64,000 nt of DNA from UBA11524 sp963617205 (GTDB taxonomy: Bacteria; Bacillota; Clostridia; Christensenellales; Aristaeellaceae), in contig CAVEOA010000002.1 in NCBI GenBank assembly GCA_963617205.1, positions 130,188-194,187 on the forward strand, given 5' to 3'. Below the pieces are notes generated by a model. It saw only the letters and a list, made by a program, of their open reading frames with translations, was not told the origin of the DNA and ran no database searches. Below, piece after piece: positions 17,516 to 26,088 of this stretch; the first letter of the stretch is position 1, and every line of letters starts with the position of its first letter. The position numbers and the translations under genes were made by a program.

Positions 17516-17806
17516 TCAGGTGTCCTCCGCTTCTGCTTCCGAGAGCTTCGCCAGCTCCTGCCGCAAGCTCTCCGCAACCTCGTCGGTGAGCTGTACCTCG
17601 AGCTGACGTTCGAGCTGCTTCTGGCGGATTGCCCGCATCAGGCAGCTTTCCTGTCGGCACACGTAAGCGCCGCGTCCGGGCTTTTTGCCGCCCGAATCCA
17701 TCGAAACCGTACCGTCCGGTGCGCGGACGACGCGGATCATTTCGCGTTTTGGCTTGCTTTCGCGGCATCCGACGCACATGCGCATCGGAATCTTCTTCGG
17801 CTTCAT
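17516..17806 (-). CDS. rnpM: YlxR/RnpM family RNase P modulator
   Basis: DUF448 protein, reported in B. subtilis to bind and modulate RNase P RNA. The 96 residues contain PMRMCVGCRESKPKREMIRV, GRGAYVCRQESCLMRAIRQK and a basic C-terminal helix. GGAG lies before the ATG at 17806. It sits between nusA and ylxQ as in most Firmicutes. The spacer to nusA (about 115 bases) contains a copy of the dispersed GACGAAGTC hairpin. Confidence 0.9.
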   Translation of the reverse strand: MKPKKIPMRMCVGCRESKPKREMIRVVRAPDGTVSMDSGGKKPGRGAYVCRQESCLMRAIRQKQLERQLEVQLTDEVAESLRQELAKLSEAEAEDT

Positions 17807-17904
17807 CAAGGCTCCTTTGGGCGGTGCATCCGGGTTCGGATTCGCCGCCGAATCTCTTTTTCCTCTATCCTCTGCGATGATATCGCTCCAAATGGGGCAC
17901 AAAC

Positions 17905-17917
17905 CGGACGAAGTCCG
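17905..17917. repeat. Single hairpin repeat in the nusA-rnpM spacer
   Basis: CGGACGAAGTCCG is a perfect 5-bp stem around GAA, with one extra C·G pair (CCGGAC...GTCCGCCGG) flanking it. It is one copy of the dispersed family described in the findings, here inside an operon and so probably transcribed. Confidence 0.6.
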
Positions 17918-17922
17918 CCGGA

Positions 17923-19152
17923 TTACAGCGTGTCGTCCTCGTCCATCTGGATGTCGGTCATCTCGTCGATGGCCTGATAGGGCGCGAACTGCGGCTCGGC
18001 AGGCGCTTCCTCAGCCTGCGGCATGGCGGCAGTGACCTGCTCGGCGTACTGGGACTGGCTCTTGATGTCAATCTTCCAGCCGGTCAGCTTCGCGGCAAGA
18101 CGCGCGTTTTGCCCTTCCTTGCCGATGGCGAGCGACAGCTGATTGTCCGGCACAACCACGATGCAGGAGTGCTGACCGCTTTCCTCGGTATACACCTCGC
18201 GGACGTTCGCCGGATTCAGCGCGTTGGCAATAAATTCCGCCGGATTTTCGCTCCACTTGATGATGTCGATCTTCTCGCCGCGCAGCTCGTTCACCACACG
18301 GGTCACGCGATCGCCGCGCGGACCAACGCAAGCGCCGACCGGATCAATCAGCACATCCGTGGAATGCACCGCCATCTTCGTGCGGCTGCCTGCCTCGCGG
18401 GCAAGCCCCTTGATCAGCACCTTGCCGCCGGCGATTTCAGGCACTTCCATCTCGAACAGGCGCTTGACCAGATTCGGATGCGTCCGGCTGACGCGCACCT
18501 GCGGTCCATGGCGGTTCGATGTGTCATCCCCGCGGTGCACCTCGAGCACGTAGACCTTCAGGTGATCATCGATATCGATGTTCTCGCCCGGAATCATCTG
18601 ATCCGCCTCGAGATAGCCGTCGTCGCGACCCATCAGCTCGACCAGCGCGCCCTTATCATCCACGCGGCGGACGACAGCCGTCAGGATTTCATTCTCCTTG
18701 TCGGCATATTCCTCGTACACGCGGCCGCGCTCTGCCTCGCGCAGGCGCTGCATAATCACGCCCTTGGCGGTCTGCGCGGCGACACGCAGGAAGTTGCGCG
18801 GCGTCACGTCCTCCTCGACAATGTCGCCCATCTGGTAGGTATCCTTGATTTTGCGCGCCTCCTCGATCGAAATCTGATCGACGGGCTTTTCGACCTCTTC
18901 GACGATCAGGCGGCGGATATACACGTGAATCTCGCCTGTCGTGCGGTCGATCACGGCGCTGATGTTGTTGGCAGAGGGTTCGTCGCCCTTGGTGCAGTTC
19001 TTGGCGTACGCCTTTTTGAGCGCATCCTCGACTGTCGTGAAGAGCATTTCCTCGCTCAGATCCTTCTCCTTGCAGAGCACGCGGATTGCCTCCACCAGCT
19101 CCCGATTCTGGTTACTCGCCTGCACAACAGGCGCTGCCTTGGTCTTTCTCAT
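17923..19152 (-). CDS. nusA: Transcription termination/antitermination factor NusA
   Basis: Binds RNA polymerase and nascent RNA to tune pausing and termination. Domains in order: the N-terminal polymerase-binding domain (about 15-145), an S1 domain (DKGALVELMGRDDGYL), and two KH domains (DPVGACVGPRGDRVTRVVNEL and LAIGKEGQNARLAAKLTGWKI). The 409 residues end in a short acidic tail, without the C-terminal repeats of E. coli, which is normal for Firmicutes. It lies 40 bases after rimP. Confidence 0.96.
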   Translation of the reverse strand: MRKTKAAPVVQASNQNRELVEAIRVLCKEKDLSEEMLFTTVEDALKKAYAKNCTKGDEPSANNISAVIDRTTGEIHVYIRRLIVEEVEKPVDQISIEEARKIKDTYQMGDIVEEDVTPRNFLRVAAQTAKGVIMQRLREAERGRVYEEYADKENEILTAVVRRVDDKGALVELMGRDDGYLEADQMIPGENIDIDDHLKVYVLEVHRGDDTSNRHGPQVRVSRTHPNLVKRLFEMEVPEIAGGKVLIKGLAREAGSRTKMAVHSTDVLIDPVGACVGPRGDRVTRVVNELRGEKIDIIKWSENPAEFIANALNPANVREVYTEESGQHSCIVVVPDNQLSLAIGKEGQNARLAAKLTGWKIDIKSQSQYAEQVTAAMPQAEEAPAEPQFAPYQAIDEMTDIQMDEDDTL

Positions 19153-19192
19153 GAATTCTGTTCCACCTTTAAGCTTATGCTGTTTTAATCCT

Positions 19193-19705
19193 TTATTCGT
19201 CTACGCGGACGCTGCCGGCGTCATCCTCGCCGGACAGGTCGACGGTTTCGACACCTGACATGTCCACCACGGGCTTCACGAGCGATGCGGCGCGGCGTGC
19301 GATGCGCTTTTCCTCGCCGTCAATCAGCAGCACCATGTCCTGCTGGTCGAAATCGGTCAGGATGCCCGTGAACAACTTCTGACCATCCATCGCCTTGAAC
19401 AGGTGAACCTCCACCTCATCGCCAATGGCGCGTTCAAAGTCGCGATCCTTCCTGAGCGGACGGTCGATGCCCGGTGAGGACACTTCCAGAAAGTCGAAAT
19501 CATACGACTCGACAAGCGGCTGAATCGCACGGTGATACCGTTCGCAGTCATCCAGCGACATGCCCTCCGGACGATCCACATAAATCCGCAGGAACTTGCC
19601 CGTGCTTTCCTTGTCCAGGCAGACGTCCACCAGCTCATAGCCCAACTCGTCCGCCAGACGCTGACATTTCGGCAGCACCACTGCCGTCAGCTCCGCCTTC
19701 GCCAT
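19193..19705 (-). CDS. rimP: Ribosome maturation factor RimP
   Basis: Needed for 30S assembly. The 170-residue protein has the typical LADELGYELVDV opening, FLRIYVDRPEGMSLDDCE, VSSPGIDRPLRKDRDFERAIG and a C-terminal SH3-like domain. The ATG at 19705, preceded by GAGGTGAGG, is preferred over a TTG 21 bases upstream. First gene of the nusA operon, behind a structured leader. Confidence 0.94.
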   Translation of the reverse strand: MAKAELTAVVLPKCQRLADELGYELVDVCLDKESTGKFLRIYVDRPEGMSLDDCERYHRAIQPLVESYDFDFLEVSSPGIDRPLRKDRDFERAIGDEVEVHLFKAMDGQKLFTGILTDFDQQDMVLLIDGEEKRIARRAASLVKPVVDMSGVETVDLSGEDDAGSVRVDE

Positions 19706-19744
19706 GCGCCTCACCTCTTTCCGCAATCATCTGCAGGCAATCAA

Positions 19745-19845
19745 AAAGAGTGGTCCCCATCACCCGTCGGCAATGCGGCAGCCTGTGCAGGCATACCAGT
19801 GCCCGCCACACAGCCGTCCCAATGCCGCCAAGCCATGTCCACTCT
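19745..19845 (-). ncRNA. rimP leader RNA with terminator-like closing stem
   Basis: In the minus-strand transcript AGAGTGGAC (19837-19845) can pair with GGACCACTCT (19747-19756) across a GC-rich interior with further small hairpins; CTTTTTG follows the 3' arm. This AGAGUGG...CCACUCU-UUUUU layout directly before rimP matches the rimP-leader element of Firmicutes, thought to regulate the nusA operon. Assigned by pattern and position; not confirmed by a model search. Confidence 0.7.
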
Positions 19846-19946
19846 CAGATGACAAACCCTTCTTTCTGCATTCCGCAACACCGGACTGACCCGGCTGAAA
19901 AACGCCGGCCCTTTTTACAGGGCAGCGTCATGGTTTCACACTTGCC

Positions 19947-19975
19947 AGTATAGCACACATTTTTCCGGAATACAA
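19947..19975 (-). promoter_or_regulatory. Promoter of the rimP-nusA-infB operon
   Basis: On the minus strand TTGTAT, a 17-base spacer and TATACT. The start would be near 19940, leaving a leader of about 235 bases before rimP. Confidence 0.7.
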
Positions 19976-20029
19976 GCATTTTTCGCGCTTCGGTACAACA
20001 TTTTGCCCCGGAATCCACCTGATTTCTTC

Positions 20030-20896
20030 CTATTTTTCTGTCGTTACGGTCAGATGTGTTCCATCCGTATGGATGCAGATGGTACCGTGCTCATCCGTGC
20101 GCAGAATTTCAGCCCCCGTCTCCGCCAGCCGCATGAGCGTCTCCTCCGTCGGATGACCGTAGCTGTTGTCCCTGCCGACGCTGATGACGGCGTATTCCGG
20201 CGCGACATCATGCAGGAATGCGCTGCTGCTCGACGAGCCGCTGCCGTGATGCGCGACCTTGAGCACATCGGCATCCAGCCTCGCGCCGTTCGTCAGCAGC
20301 GCGCGCTCCGCCTCCCATGCCGCATCGCCGGTGAAGAGGAAGGACGTTTCGCCGCAGTCCACGCGGATGATGAGCGAACCGTCGTTGACGTCCTCGAAGC
20401 CCTGTCCGGCTGACAGGAACGTCACGATTGCGCTGCCGAGCGGAAAGCACGCGCCCTCATTCGGGATGGTGATGGTCAGCCCCTGCGCCAGCGTGTATTT
20501 CTCCAGCGAACGGAATGCGCGTGAATCCCACGACGTCACCGAACAGTACACGCGCAACGCAGTGCAGGCGTTGAGCGCCGCCGCAAGTCCGCCGATATGG
20601 TCGTTATGCGGATGCGTGCCGATGACGGCGTCGAGTTGGGTAATCCCGAGCGTATTGCGCAGATACGCATAAATCAGCTGACTCTTCGATGCATCGCCGC
20701 CGTCAATGATCATCGCGTGTTCGCCGCTGACGAGAATCGCCGCGTCGCCCTGCCCGACATCGAGAAAGTACACCGTCAGCTCGGTTTGTAGCGCTGTTTC
20801 CGGCTGACGTGCGCAGTCCCCGCCCAGCAGAAGCAGCAGCAGCGTCAGCAGCGCCAGCAGCGATTCAATGCGCAGGCGCACGCGCGGCATGTTCAC
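20030..20896 (-). CDS. Exported ComEC-like metallo-beta-lactamase-fold hydrolase
   Basis: Stand-alone version of the MBL domain found at the end of ComEC, probably outside the membrane. An N-terminal hydrophobic segment with a following Cys (LLLLLLGGDC) suggests a signal or lipoprotein anchor. Core motifs: FLDVGQGDAAIL, IDGGD, THPHNDHIGG (metal ligands), LFTGDAAWEAE and AHHGSGSSSS. Some family members are phosphodiesterases or nucleases; the substrate is unknown here. It overlaps the dut stop by four bases, so it is coupled to dut. A second exported MBL protein of this type lies at 37176-38045. Confidence 0.85.
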   Translation of the reverse strand: MNMPRVRLRIESLLALLTLLLLLLGGDCARQPETALQTELTVYFLDVGQGDAAILVSGEHAMIIDGGDASKSQLIYAYLRNTLGITQLDAVIGTHPHNDHIGGLAAALNACTALRVYCSVTSWDSRAFRSLEKYTLAQGLTITIPNEGACFPLGSAIVTFLSAGQGFEDVNDGSLIIRVDCGETSFLFTGDAAWEAERALLTNGARLDADVLKVAHHGSGSSSSSAFLHDVAPEYAVISVGRDNSYGHPTEETLMRLAETGAEILRTDEHGTICIHTDGTHLTVTTEK

Positions 20897-21318
20897 CGGC
20901 TTCCCGTGCTGCCGAAGCCGCCGCGGTTGCTACCATTCAGGTGCTCCACCTCGATGAACTCCGGCTTTTCCATCTTCTTCACCAGCCGGAACTGGCAGAT
21001 GCGGTCGCCCTGACGGATGACCGTATCGCGCATCGCCAGTGCCGGATAGCGCCAGATGTCCTCATCGCCGCAATAGCTGTTGTCAACGATGCCGATGCTG
21101 TTGACCTGAATGATGCCCCAGTTCCTGAAGGTCGAGCTGCGCGGCGCGACATGCGCTTCATAGCCTTCCGGCAGCTGCACGGAGATGCCCAGCGAAATCA
21201 GCCGGTATTCCCCCGCCTTCATTTCGACGGTTTCCGCCGCGCGAAGGTCAATCCAGTCGCCCTGCTTTAGCGGCTCAAGCTTCTCCGCGCCCTCATGATA
21301 GCGAATCAGAACCTTCAT
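20893..21318 (-). CDS. dut: dUTP diphosphatase
   Basis: Hydrolyses dUTP to dUMP and pyrophosphate. Trimeric dUTPase motifs: APRSSTFRNWG, GIVDNSYCGDEDIW, GDRICQFRLV and the C-terminal GGFGSTGSR phosphate-binding arm. The start is the ATG at 21318 (141 residues), overlapping the cysteine desulfurase stop by four bases, so desulfurase, dut and the MBL hydrolase form one coupled unit. Confidence 0.95.
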   Translation of the reverse strand: MKVLIRYHEGAEKLEPLKQGDWIDLRAAETVEMKAGEYRLISLGISVQLPEGYEAHVAPRSSTFRNWGIIQVNSIGIVDNSYCGDEDIWRYPALAMRDTVIRQGDRICQFRLVKKMEKPEFIEVEHLNGSNRGGFGSTGSR

Positions 21319-22499
21319 TTTGCCACTTCCCTTCCGCTCGCATTCAAGCACCAGCGCGTCATTTTCCGCAGGCTCCCGACGACCTCTGCCAGCACGCGCA
21401 CCGTCTCGTCAATCTCCGCTTCCGTCGTGTCGGTTCCCAGCGTCAGTCGCAGCGAGCCCTTTGCCTCATCGCACGACAGCCCGATTGCCATCAGCACGTG
21501 GCTCGGGTCAAGGCTTCCCGCCGTGCACGCCGAGCCGCTCGACGCCGCGATGCCCTCCAAATCCAGCCGCAGCAGCACCGCCTCGCCCTCGATGCCGTCA
21601 AACGACACGTTCAGATTGTTCGGCAGGCGTTTGTCCTTCGGTCCGTTGAGCCGCATCGCCGGAATTTGCTCCGTCAGCCCGTTTAGCAGCCGTTTTCTCA
21701 GATACGTCATTCGCACCGCGTTTTCCCTGAGCGAATTGACCGCGATCTCAATCGCCTCGCCCAGCCCGACAATCGCCGGAACGTTTTCCGTGCCTGCCCG
21801 ATGACCGCGTTCCTGCGCGCCGCCGTGCACAAGCGAATCAATCGTCACGCCGCTGCGGACATACAGTGCGCCGACGCCCTTCGGTCCATGGAATTTATGC
21901 GCCGAGAGCGACAGCAGATCGGCATTCAGGCTCTCCACAAGCAGCGGCACCGCGCCAACCGCCTGCACCGCATCCGTGTGAAAGAGCACGCCGCGTTCCC
22001 GGCAGACGCTGCCGATTTCGCTGATGGGCTCAATCGTCCCGATTTCGTTGTTCGCCGCCATCACGCTGACAAGCACGGTATCCTGCCGAATCGCCTGCCT
22101 GACCTGCTCCGCGGTCACGAAGCCCTCCTCATCAACCGGCAGATACGTGACCTCCCAGCCCTGCTTTTCCAGCCACTGACATGTGTGCAGGACGGCATGA
22201 TGCTCAATCGCCGTCGTAACGAGATGACGTCCCTTCGCCTGATTCGCGAATGCCGCGCCCTTGACGGCCCAGTTGTCGCTCTCCGAGCCGCCGGCGGTGA
22301 AATAAATCTCCTGCGGCTGAGCGCCAAGCGCCGCCGCCACCTGCCGGCGTGCCCGTTCAACCGCCTTCTTCGCATCGCGGCCGGTGCTGTGAATTGCCGA
22401 TGCGTTGCCGTAGCATTCTGTAAAATAAGGCAGCATCGCCTGAAGCACCTGCTCAGACATCGCCGTCGTTGCCGCATTGTCCAAATAAATCCTGTCCAT
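21315..22499 (-). CDS. Cysteine desulfurase (NifS/IscS-like)
   Basis: PLP enzyme that takes sulfur from cysteine for Fe-S clusters or tRNA thiolation. MDRIYLDNAATTAMSE opens the protein; the PLP lysine lies in SLSAHKFHGPKGVGALY and the catalytic cysteine in SSGSACTAGSLDPSHVL, the latter typical of class II loops with SGSACT. The ATG at 22499 with AGGTGA upstream gives 394 residues. No iscU or mnmA is adjacent, so the partner is not shown. Followed by dut. Confidence 0.93.
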   Translation of the reverse strand: MDRIYLDNAATTAMSEQVLQAMLPYFTECYGNASAIHSTGRDAKKAVERARRQVAAALGAQPQEIYFTAGGSESDNWAVKGAAFANQAKGRHLVTTAIEHHAVLHTCQWLEKQGWEVTYLPVDEEGFVTAEQVRQAIRQDTVLVSVMAANNEIGTIEPISEIGSVCRERGVLFHTDAVQAVGAVPLLVESLNADLLSLSAHKFHGPKGVGALYVRSGVTIDSLVHGGAQERGHRAGTENVPAIVGLGEAIEIAVNSLRENAVRMTYLRKRLLNGLTEQIPAMRLNGPKDKRLPNNLNVSFDGIEGEAVLLRLDLEGIAASSGSACTAGSLDPSHVLMAIGLSCDEAKGSLRLTLGTDTTEAEIDETVRVLAEVVGSLRKMTRWCLNASGREVAK

Positions 22500-22531
22500 T
22501 GCTTTCACCTGCGAAATCAGAATACAAGCAT

Positions 22532-22561
22532 ATTTTACCATGTACCGTCTCTGTTTGTCAA
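22532..22561 (-). promoter_or_regulatory. Promoter of the desulfurase-dut operon
   Basis: On the minus strand TTGACA, an 18-base spacer and TAAAAT, about 35 bases before the start codon. Confidence 0.7.
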
Positions 22562-22604
22562 TCATTTGTTCGCATAATGCGCCGTGCGTTTTTATGGAAC
22601 ACCC

Positions 22605-22633
22605 TTGCAAAAGTCTGAAATTTCTGGTATACT
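22605..22633 (+). promoter_or_regulatory. Promoter of the secreted Cys-rich protein
   Basis: TTGCAA, 17 bases and TATACT. The leader to the ATG is about 95 bases. Confidence 0.65.
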
Positions 22634-22732
22634 ATACCAGTGAATTGTTGACAATTGGTGCAAAAAATGCAGGAGGGCAACGCATCGTTCACACCATGCG
22701 GCTGCTCATGCGCACAGAGGAGGACAAAAGAG

Positions 22733-23566
22733 ATGAGGAAGAGATTTTTCGCGATGCTGCTGGCAGCGCTTTTGTGCATGGGCACGGGGCTTGCGGAGGA
22801 TTGCGATGGCGGTCATGATTGGGATGCCGTAACCTACACGTGGTCGAGTGATTACACCAGCTGCACCGCCACGCGCGTCTGCAAACGCAACAGCAGCCAT
22901 GTCGAGACGGCGTCAGCCAAGGTGACGAAGAGCACAAAGCAGCCCTCGTGCGAGGAGAAGGGCAGGACAACCTACACGGCGACCTTCAGTGCGAATTGGG
23001 CAGCCACGCAGACGGCGAAGAAGTCCATCAGCAAGTTTGGACACTGGTACAGCGCGTGGGTCTACATCGGTGCGAACACGCACAGCTCCCTGTGCAAGCG
23101 CAGCTTCTGCAGCGACGGTCTGATGGTCGGCTGCGAGCGGTATGCCTGCACGCTTCAGTCCTCCGGCGAGGAATACTCCTTCACCCTCTGCCCGATTTGC
23201 GGCGCAATCAATTCAAAGGCACGGCTCACGCAAAGGGACGGCGCTTCTGCCACCGCGATGACATTCAGCGTACCGAAGGGCGACCTGGTCGTGCGCACAG
23301 GCACGCTGGAAAACGGCGAGAAGCTGATGACCATCTGCTTTGAGATGGTCGGCGTCTCCACGCGAGCCAAGGGCACCATCCGGTTCTCAATGCCCGAATC
23401 GCTGCTGGAGGGCTGCAGCCTGAGGCTGCTCCATTCTGACGGCACCGAAACCGCCGTCCCCGTCACGGTCAAGATGGGGTATGCCTCCTTCAAGCTTGAC
23501 TTCGGCGCAAAGGATGCCGCCAGCGTGATGGTGCTGCATATGGTTTCCGCCAAATCAGCTAATTGA
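22733..23566 (+). CDS. Secreted Cys-rich protein with a Clostridia-type surface repeat
   Basis: Function unknown; 277 residues. A signal peptide (to about residue 21, GLA) precedes a domain of the type DWDAVTYTWSSDYTSCTATR...HVETASAKVTKSTKQPSCEEKG, a unit common as tandem repeats in surface proteins of gut Clostridia but present once here. A middle region has paired cysteines (CKRSFCSDG, CERYAC, CPICG), perhaps disulfides or a metal site, and the C-terminal 90 residues look beta-rich. AGAGGAGG lies 6-8 bases before the ATG at 22733. It stands alone between its own promoter and a terminator. Confidence 0.75.
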   Translation: MRKRFFAMLLAALLCMGTGLAEDCDGGHDWDAVTYTWSSDYTSCTATRVCKRNSSHVETASAKVTKSTKQPSCEEKGRTTYTATFSANWAATQTAKKSISKFGHWYSAWVYIGANTHSSLCKRSFCSDGLMVGCERYACTLQSSGEEYSFTLCPICGAINSKARLTQRDGASATAMTFSVPKGDLVVRTGTLENGEKLMTICFEMVGVSTRAKGTIRFSMPESLLEGCSLRLLHSDGTETAVPVTVKMGYASFKLDFGAKDAASVMVLHMVSAKSAN

Positions 23567-23575
23567 GACAACATG

Positions 23576-23611
23576 AAAAGCCGCCGTGCCATTGCTGGTG
23601 CGGCGGCTTTT
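23576..23611. terminator. Bidirectional terminator
   Basis: AAAAGCCGCCGTGCC and GGTGCGGCGGCTTTT form a strong stem with A/T runs on both sides. It serves the secreted Cys-rich gene and aconitase, which converge here. Confidence 0.85.
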
Positions 23612-23623
23612 GTTTGGCAGAAA

Positions 23624-25564
23624 TTACGCCTTGCTGCTCTCACGCGTGTAGTTCAGCAGACCGCCGTAGAGGATGCAGCCCTGCTGGCGGTGCGTCAGCG
23701 GCATGAGAACGGCGTAGTCCTCGTTTTTCGTATCGTTGTGCAGCACAAACTCACTGCTGCCGCTCTCAACAAGCTGGCGGACATTCGGCAGCGACAGCAC
23801 ATCGCCCTGCGCAATGCAGTCATAATCCGCCTCGTCCTTGAATGTCAGCGGCAGAATGCCGTTGTTGATGAGGTTCGCCTGATGGATACGCGCAAAGGAC
23901 TTCGCGATGACTGCGCGGATGCCCAGATACAGCGGCACAAGCGCGGCATGCTCACGGCTGGAGCCCTGACCGTAGTTGTTGCCGGCAACGAGCAGACCGC
24001 CGCCGACCGCCTTTGCACGCGCCGGGAAATCCTTGTCCACAGGCGTCAGGCAGAAATCGGACAGATACGGCACGTTCGAGCGGAACGGCAGGAGCTTTGA
24101 ATCAGACGGCGCGATGTGGTCGGTCGTGATGTTGTCCTCCATCTTCAGCAGCACCTGACCGGAGATGCTCTCCGCAAGCGGCTTGCCGAGCGGGAACGGC
24201 TGGATGTTCGGACCGCGGACGACCTCCACTTCATCCTCATGACCGGGCTCAACCGGCGGAATGACGAGGTTGTCATTGACGGTGAACGTTTCCGGCATCG
24301 GGATATCGAGGTCAATATCGAGGCAGCGCGGGTCGGTCAGCACGCCGGTCAGCGCGGTGACGGCAGCCGTTTCGCAGGACACAAGGTAAATACCGGCGGA
24401 TTTTGTTCCGCTGCGGCCGTAGAAATTGCGATTGTTCGTGCGGACGGACACGGCGTTCGTGCGCGGCGACTGACCCATGCCGATGCAGGGACCGCAGGCG
24501 GATTCGAGGATGCGCGCGCCTGCCGCAATCATGTCTGCCAGTGCGCCGTTGCGCGCCAGCATCGTCAGCACCTGCTTGGAGCCGGGTCCGATGACAAGGC
24601 TGACGTCCGGATGCACCGTCTTGCCCTTCAGGATACGGGCGACGCGCATCATGTCGGTATAGGAGGAGTTCGTGCAGGAGCCGATGAATACCTGATCGAC
24701 CTTGATGGGACCGCATTCCTTGACGGTCTCGACAATGTCAGGCATATGAGGCTTGGCAACGAGCGGTTCAAGCGCGCACAGGTCGATGTCAATCATCTCG
24801 TCGTACTTTGCATCCGCATCCGCCGCAAGCGGTACGAAGTCCTGCTCACGCTGCTGCGCCTTCAGGAAGGCATGCGTGATTTCGTCCGACGGGAAGACGG
24901 AGGTCGTCGCGCCCAGCTCGGCGCCCATGTTGGCAATCGTGGCGCGCTCCGGCACGGACAGCGTCTTCACGCCCTCGCCGATGTATTCCATGACCTTGCC
25001 GACGCCGCCCTTGACCGTCAGCTGGCGCAGCACCTCCAGGATGATATCCTTCGCCGCGACGCCGTAGGAGAGCTTGCCGTGCAGGCGAACGCCCACGACC
25101 TTCGGGCAGGCGAGATAGTATGCGCCGCCGCCCATCGCAACCGCAACGTCCAATCCGCCCGCGCCGATGGCAAGCATGCCGATGCCGCCGCCGGTCGGCG
25201 TATGGCTGTCCGAGCCCAGCAGCGTGTAGCCCGGTACGCCGAAACGCTCCAGCTGCACCTGATGGCAAATGCCGTTGCCGGGCTTCGAGCAATAGATGCC
25301 GTGCTTCTTCGTGACCGTCTGAATATAATAGTGGTCATCCGCGTTCTCAAAGCCGCTCTGCAGGGTGTTATGGTCGATATACGCCACGGATTTCTTCGTC
25401 TTCACGCGGCTGACACCCATCGCCTCGAACTGGAGGTACGCCATGGTGCCGGTAGAATCCTGCGTCAGCGTCTGGTCGATGCGGATGGAGATCTCCGTGC
25501 CGGGGATCAGCTCACCGCTGAGCAGATGCGCCGAGAGGATTTTCTGCGTCAGATTCATAGACAT
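23624..25564 (-). CDS. Aconitate hydratase (short ~640-residue clostridial type)
   Basis: Isomerises citrate and isocitrate through a [4Fe-4S] cluster. Cluster cysteines lie in IGSCTNSSYTD and in ACGPCIGMGQSP; the swivel domain carries DNITTDHIAPSD and GNNYGQGSSREHAALVP. At 646 residues it matches the shorter aconitase subfamily of anaerobes rather than the 850-900-residue AcnA/AcnB. No citrate synthase or isocitrate dehydrogenase is adjacent, so its pathway partners lie elsewhere. It is a single-gene unit with its own promoter. Confidence 0.93.
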   Translation of the reverse strand: MSMNLTQKILSAHLLSGELIPGTEISIRIDQTLTQDSTGTMAYLQFEAMGVSRVKTKKSVAYIDHNTLQSGFENADDHYYIQTVTKKHGIYCSKPGNGICHQVQLERFGVPGYTLLGSDSHTPTGGGIGMLAIGAGGLDVAVAMGGGAYYLACPKVVGVRLHGKLSYGVAAKDIILEVLRQLTVKGGVGKVMEYIGEGVKTLSVPERATIANMGAELGATTSVFPSDEITHAFLKAQQREQDFVPLAADADAKYDEMIDIDLCALEPLVAKPHMPDIVETVKECGPIKVDQVFIGSCTNSSYTDMMRVARILKGKTVHPDVSLVIGPGSKQVLTMLARNGALADMIAAGARILESACGPCIGMGQSPRTNAVSVRTNNRNFYGRSGTKSAGIYLVSCETAAVTALTGVLTDPRCLDIDLDIPMPETFTVNDNLVIPPVEPGHEDEVEVVRGPNIQPFPLGKPLAESISGQVLLKMEDNITTDHIAPSDSKLLPFRSNVPYLSDFCLTPVDKDFPARAKAVGGGLLVAGNNYGQGSSREHAALVPLYLGIRAVIAKSFARIHQANLINNGILPLTFKDEADYDCIAQGDVLSLPNVRQLVESGSSEFVLHNDTKNEDYAVLMPLTHRQQGCILYGGLLNYTRESSKA

Positions 25565-25643
25565 AAGTCAAACTCCTTTGTTTGGTTCCGTTTTACGCTC
25601 CGCACGGCAATGTGCGAATCGTCTGCATCATAGAGACAGGAAC

Positions 25644-25672
25644 ATCATACCGTTTTTGCGGCGATGCGTCAA
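25644..25672 (-). promoter_or_regulatory. Promoter of aconitase
   Basis: On the minus strand TTGACG, 17 bases and TATGAT, about 80 bases before the start codon. Confidence 0.65.
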
Positions 25673-25689
25673 CCGTTCACGAGCGAAAG

Positions 25690-25962
25690 TACAGAAAAAG
25701 CGCAGTTGGCGCTTCGCCCAAATCCCAGCAGGAACGGGTCAAGGGGGGACTTCGTCCCGTTTCCTGTCCTTTGTAGGGTGCAGGGACGCTGTCCCCAACC
25801 CTGCCCTCACGAGCGCTGAACAGAGAAGCGGACGAAGTCCGTGGAACGTCTTCAGCGCAGCACAGGTAACTAACGTATCAACGAAACACGCGCAAACTAC
25901 ATGTAAATGGCGTACCTCCATCGCGCAACGGGTCAAGGGGACGAAGTCCCCCCTTGTGCGAT
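25690..25962. repeat. Hairpin-rich repeat region between aconitase and KDG kinase
   Basis: No gene. It contains three GGAC-stem hairpins: GGGACTTCGTCCC (25746-25758), CGGACGAAGTCCG (25829-25841) and GGGACGAAGTCCC (25938-25950). The first is nested in CAGGAACGGG...CCCGTTTCCTG; the second in GCGCTGAA...TTCAGCGC (25814-25858); the third in CAAGGGG...CCCCTTG. GGGACGCTGTCCC is a further relative near 25785. Confidence 0.8.
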
Positions 25963-26011
25963 TGCGTTGAGCGCACTTTCAACCAATTTCCGCGTGTTTC
26001 TTATTTTCCCC

Positions 26012-26039
26012 TTGACAAATGTGATTTCCCTGCTATACT
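26012..26039 (+). promoter_or_regulatory. Promoter of the KDG kinase gene
   Basis: TTGACA, a 16-base spacer and TATACT, about 50 bases before the ATG. Confidence 0.8.
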
Positions 26040-26088
26040 GAAATCAGCGACTATTGTAAATACTTACAACAGAAAGGGGACATCACCC

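Noticed and set aside
24116..25633. 505-codon plus-strand frame opposite aconitase
   Set aside because: Antisense shadow of a gene with intact catalytic motifs.
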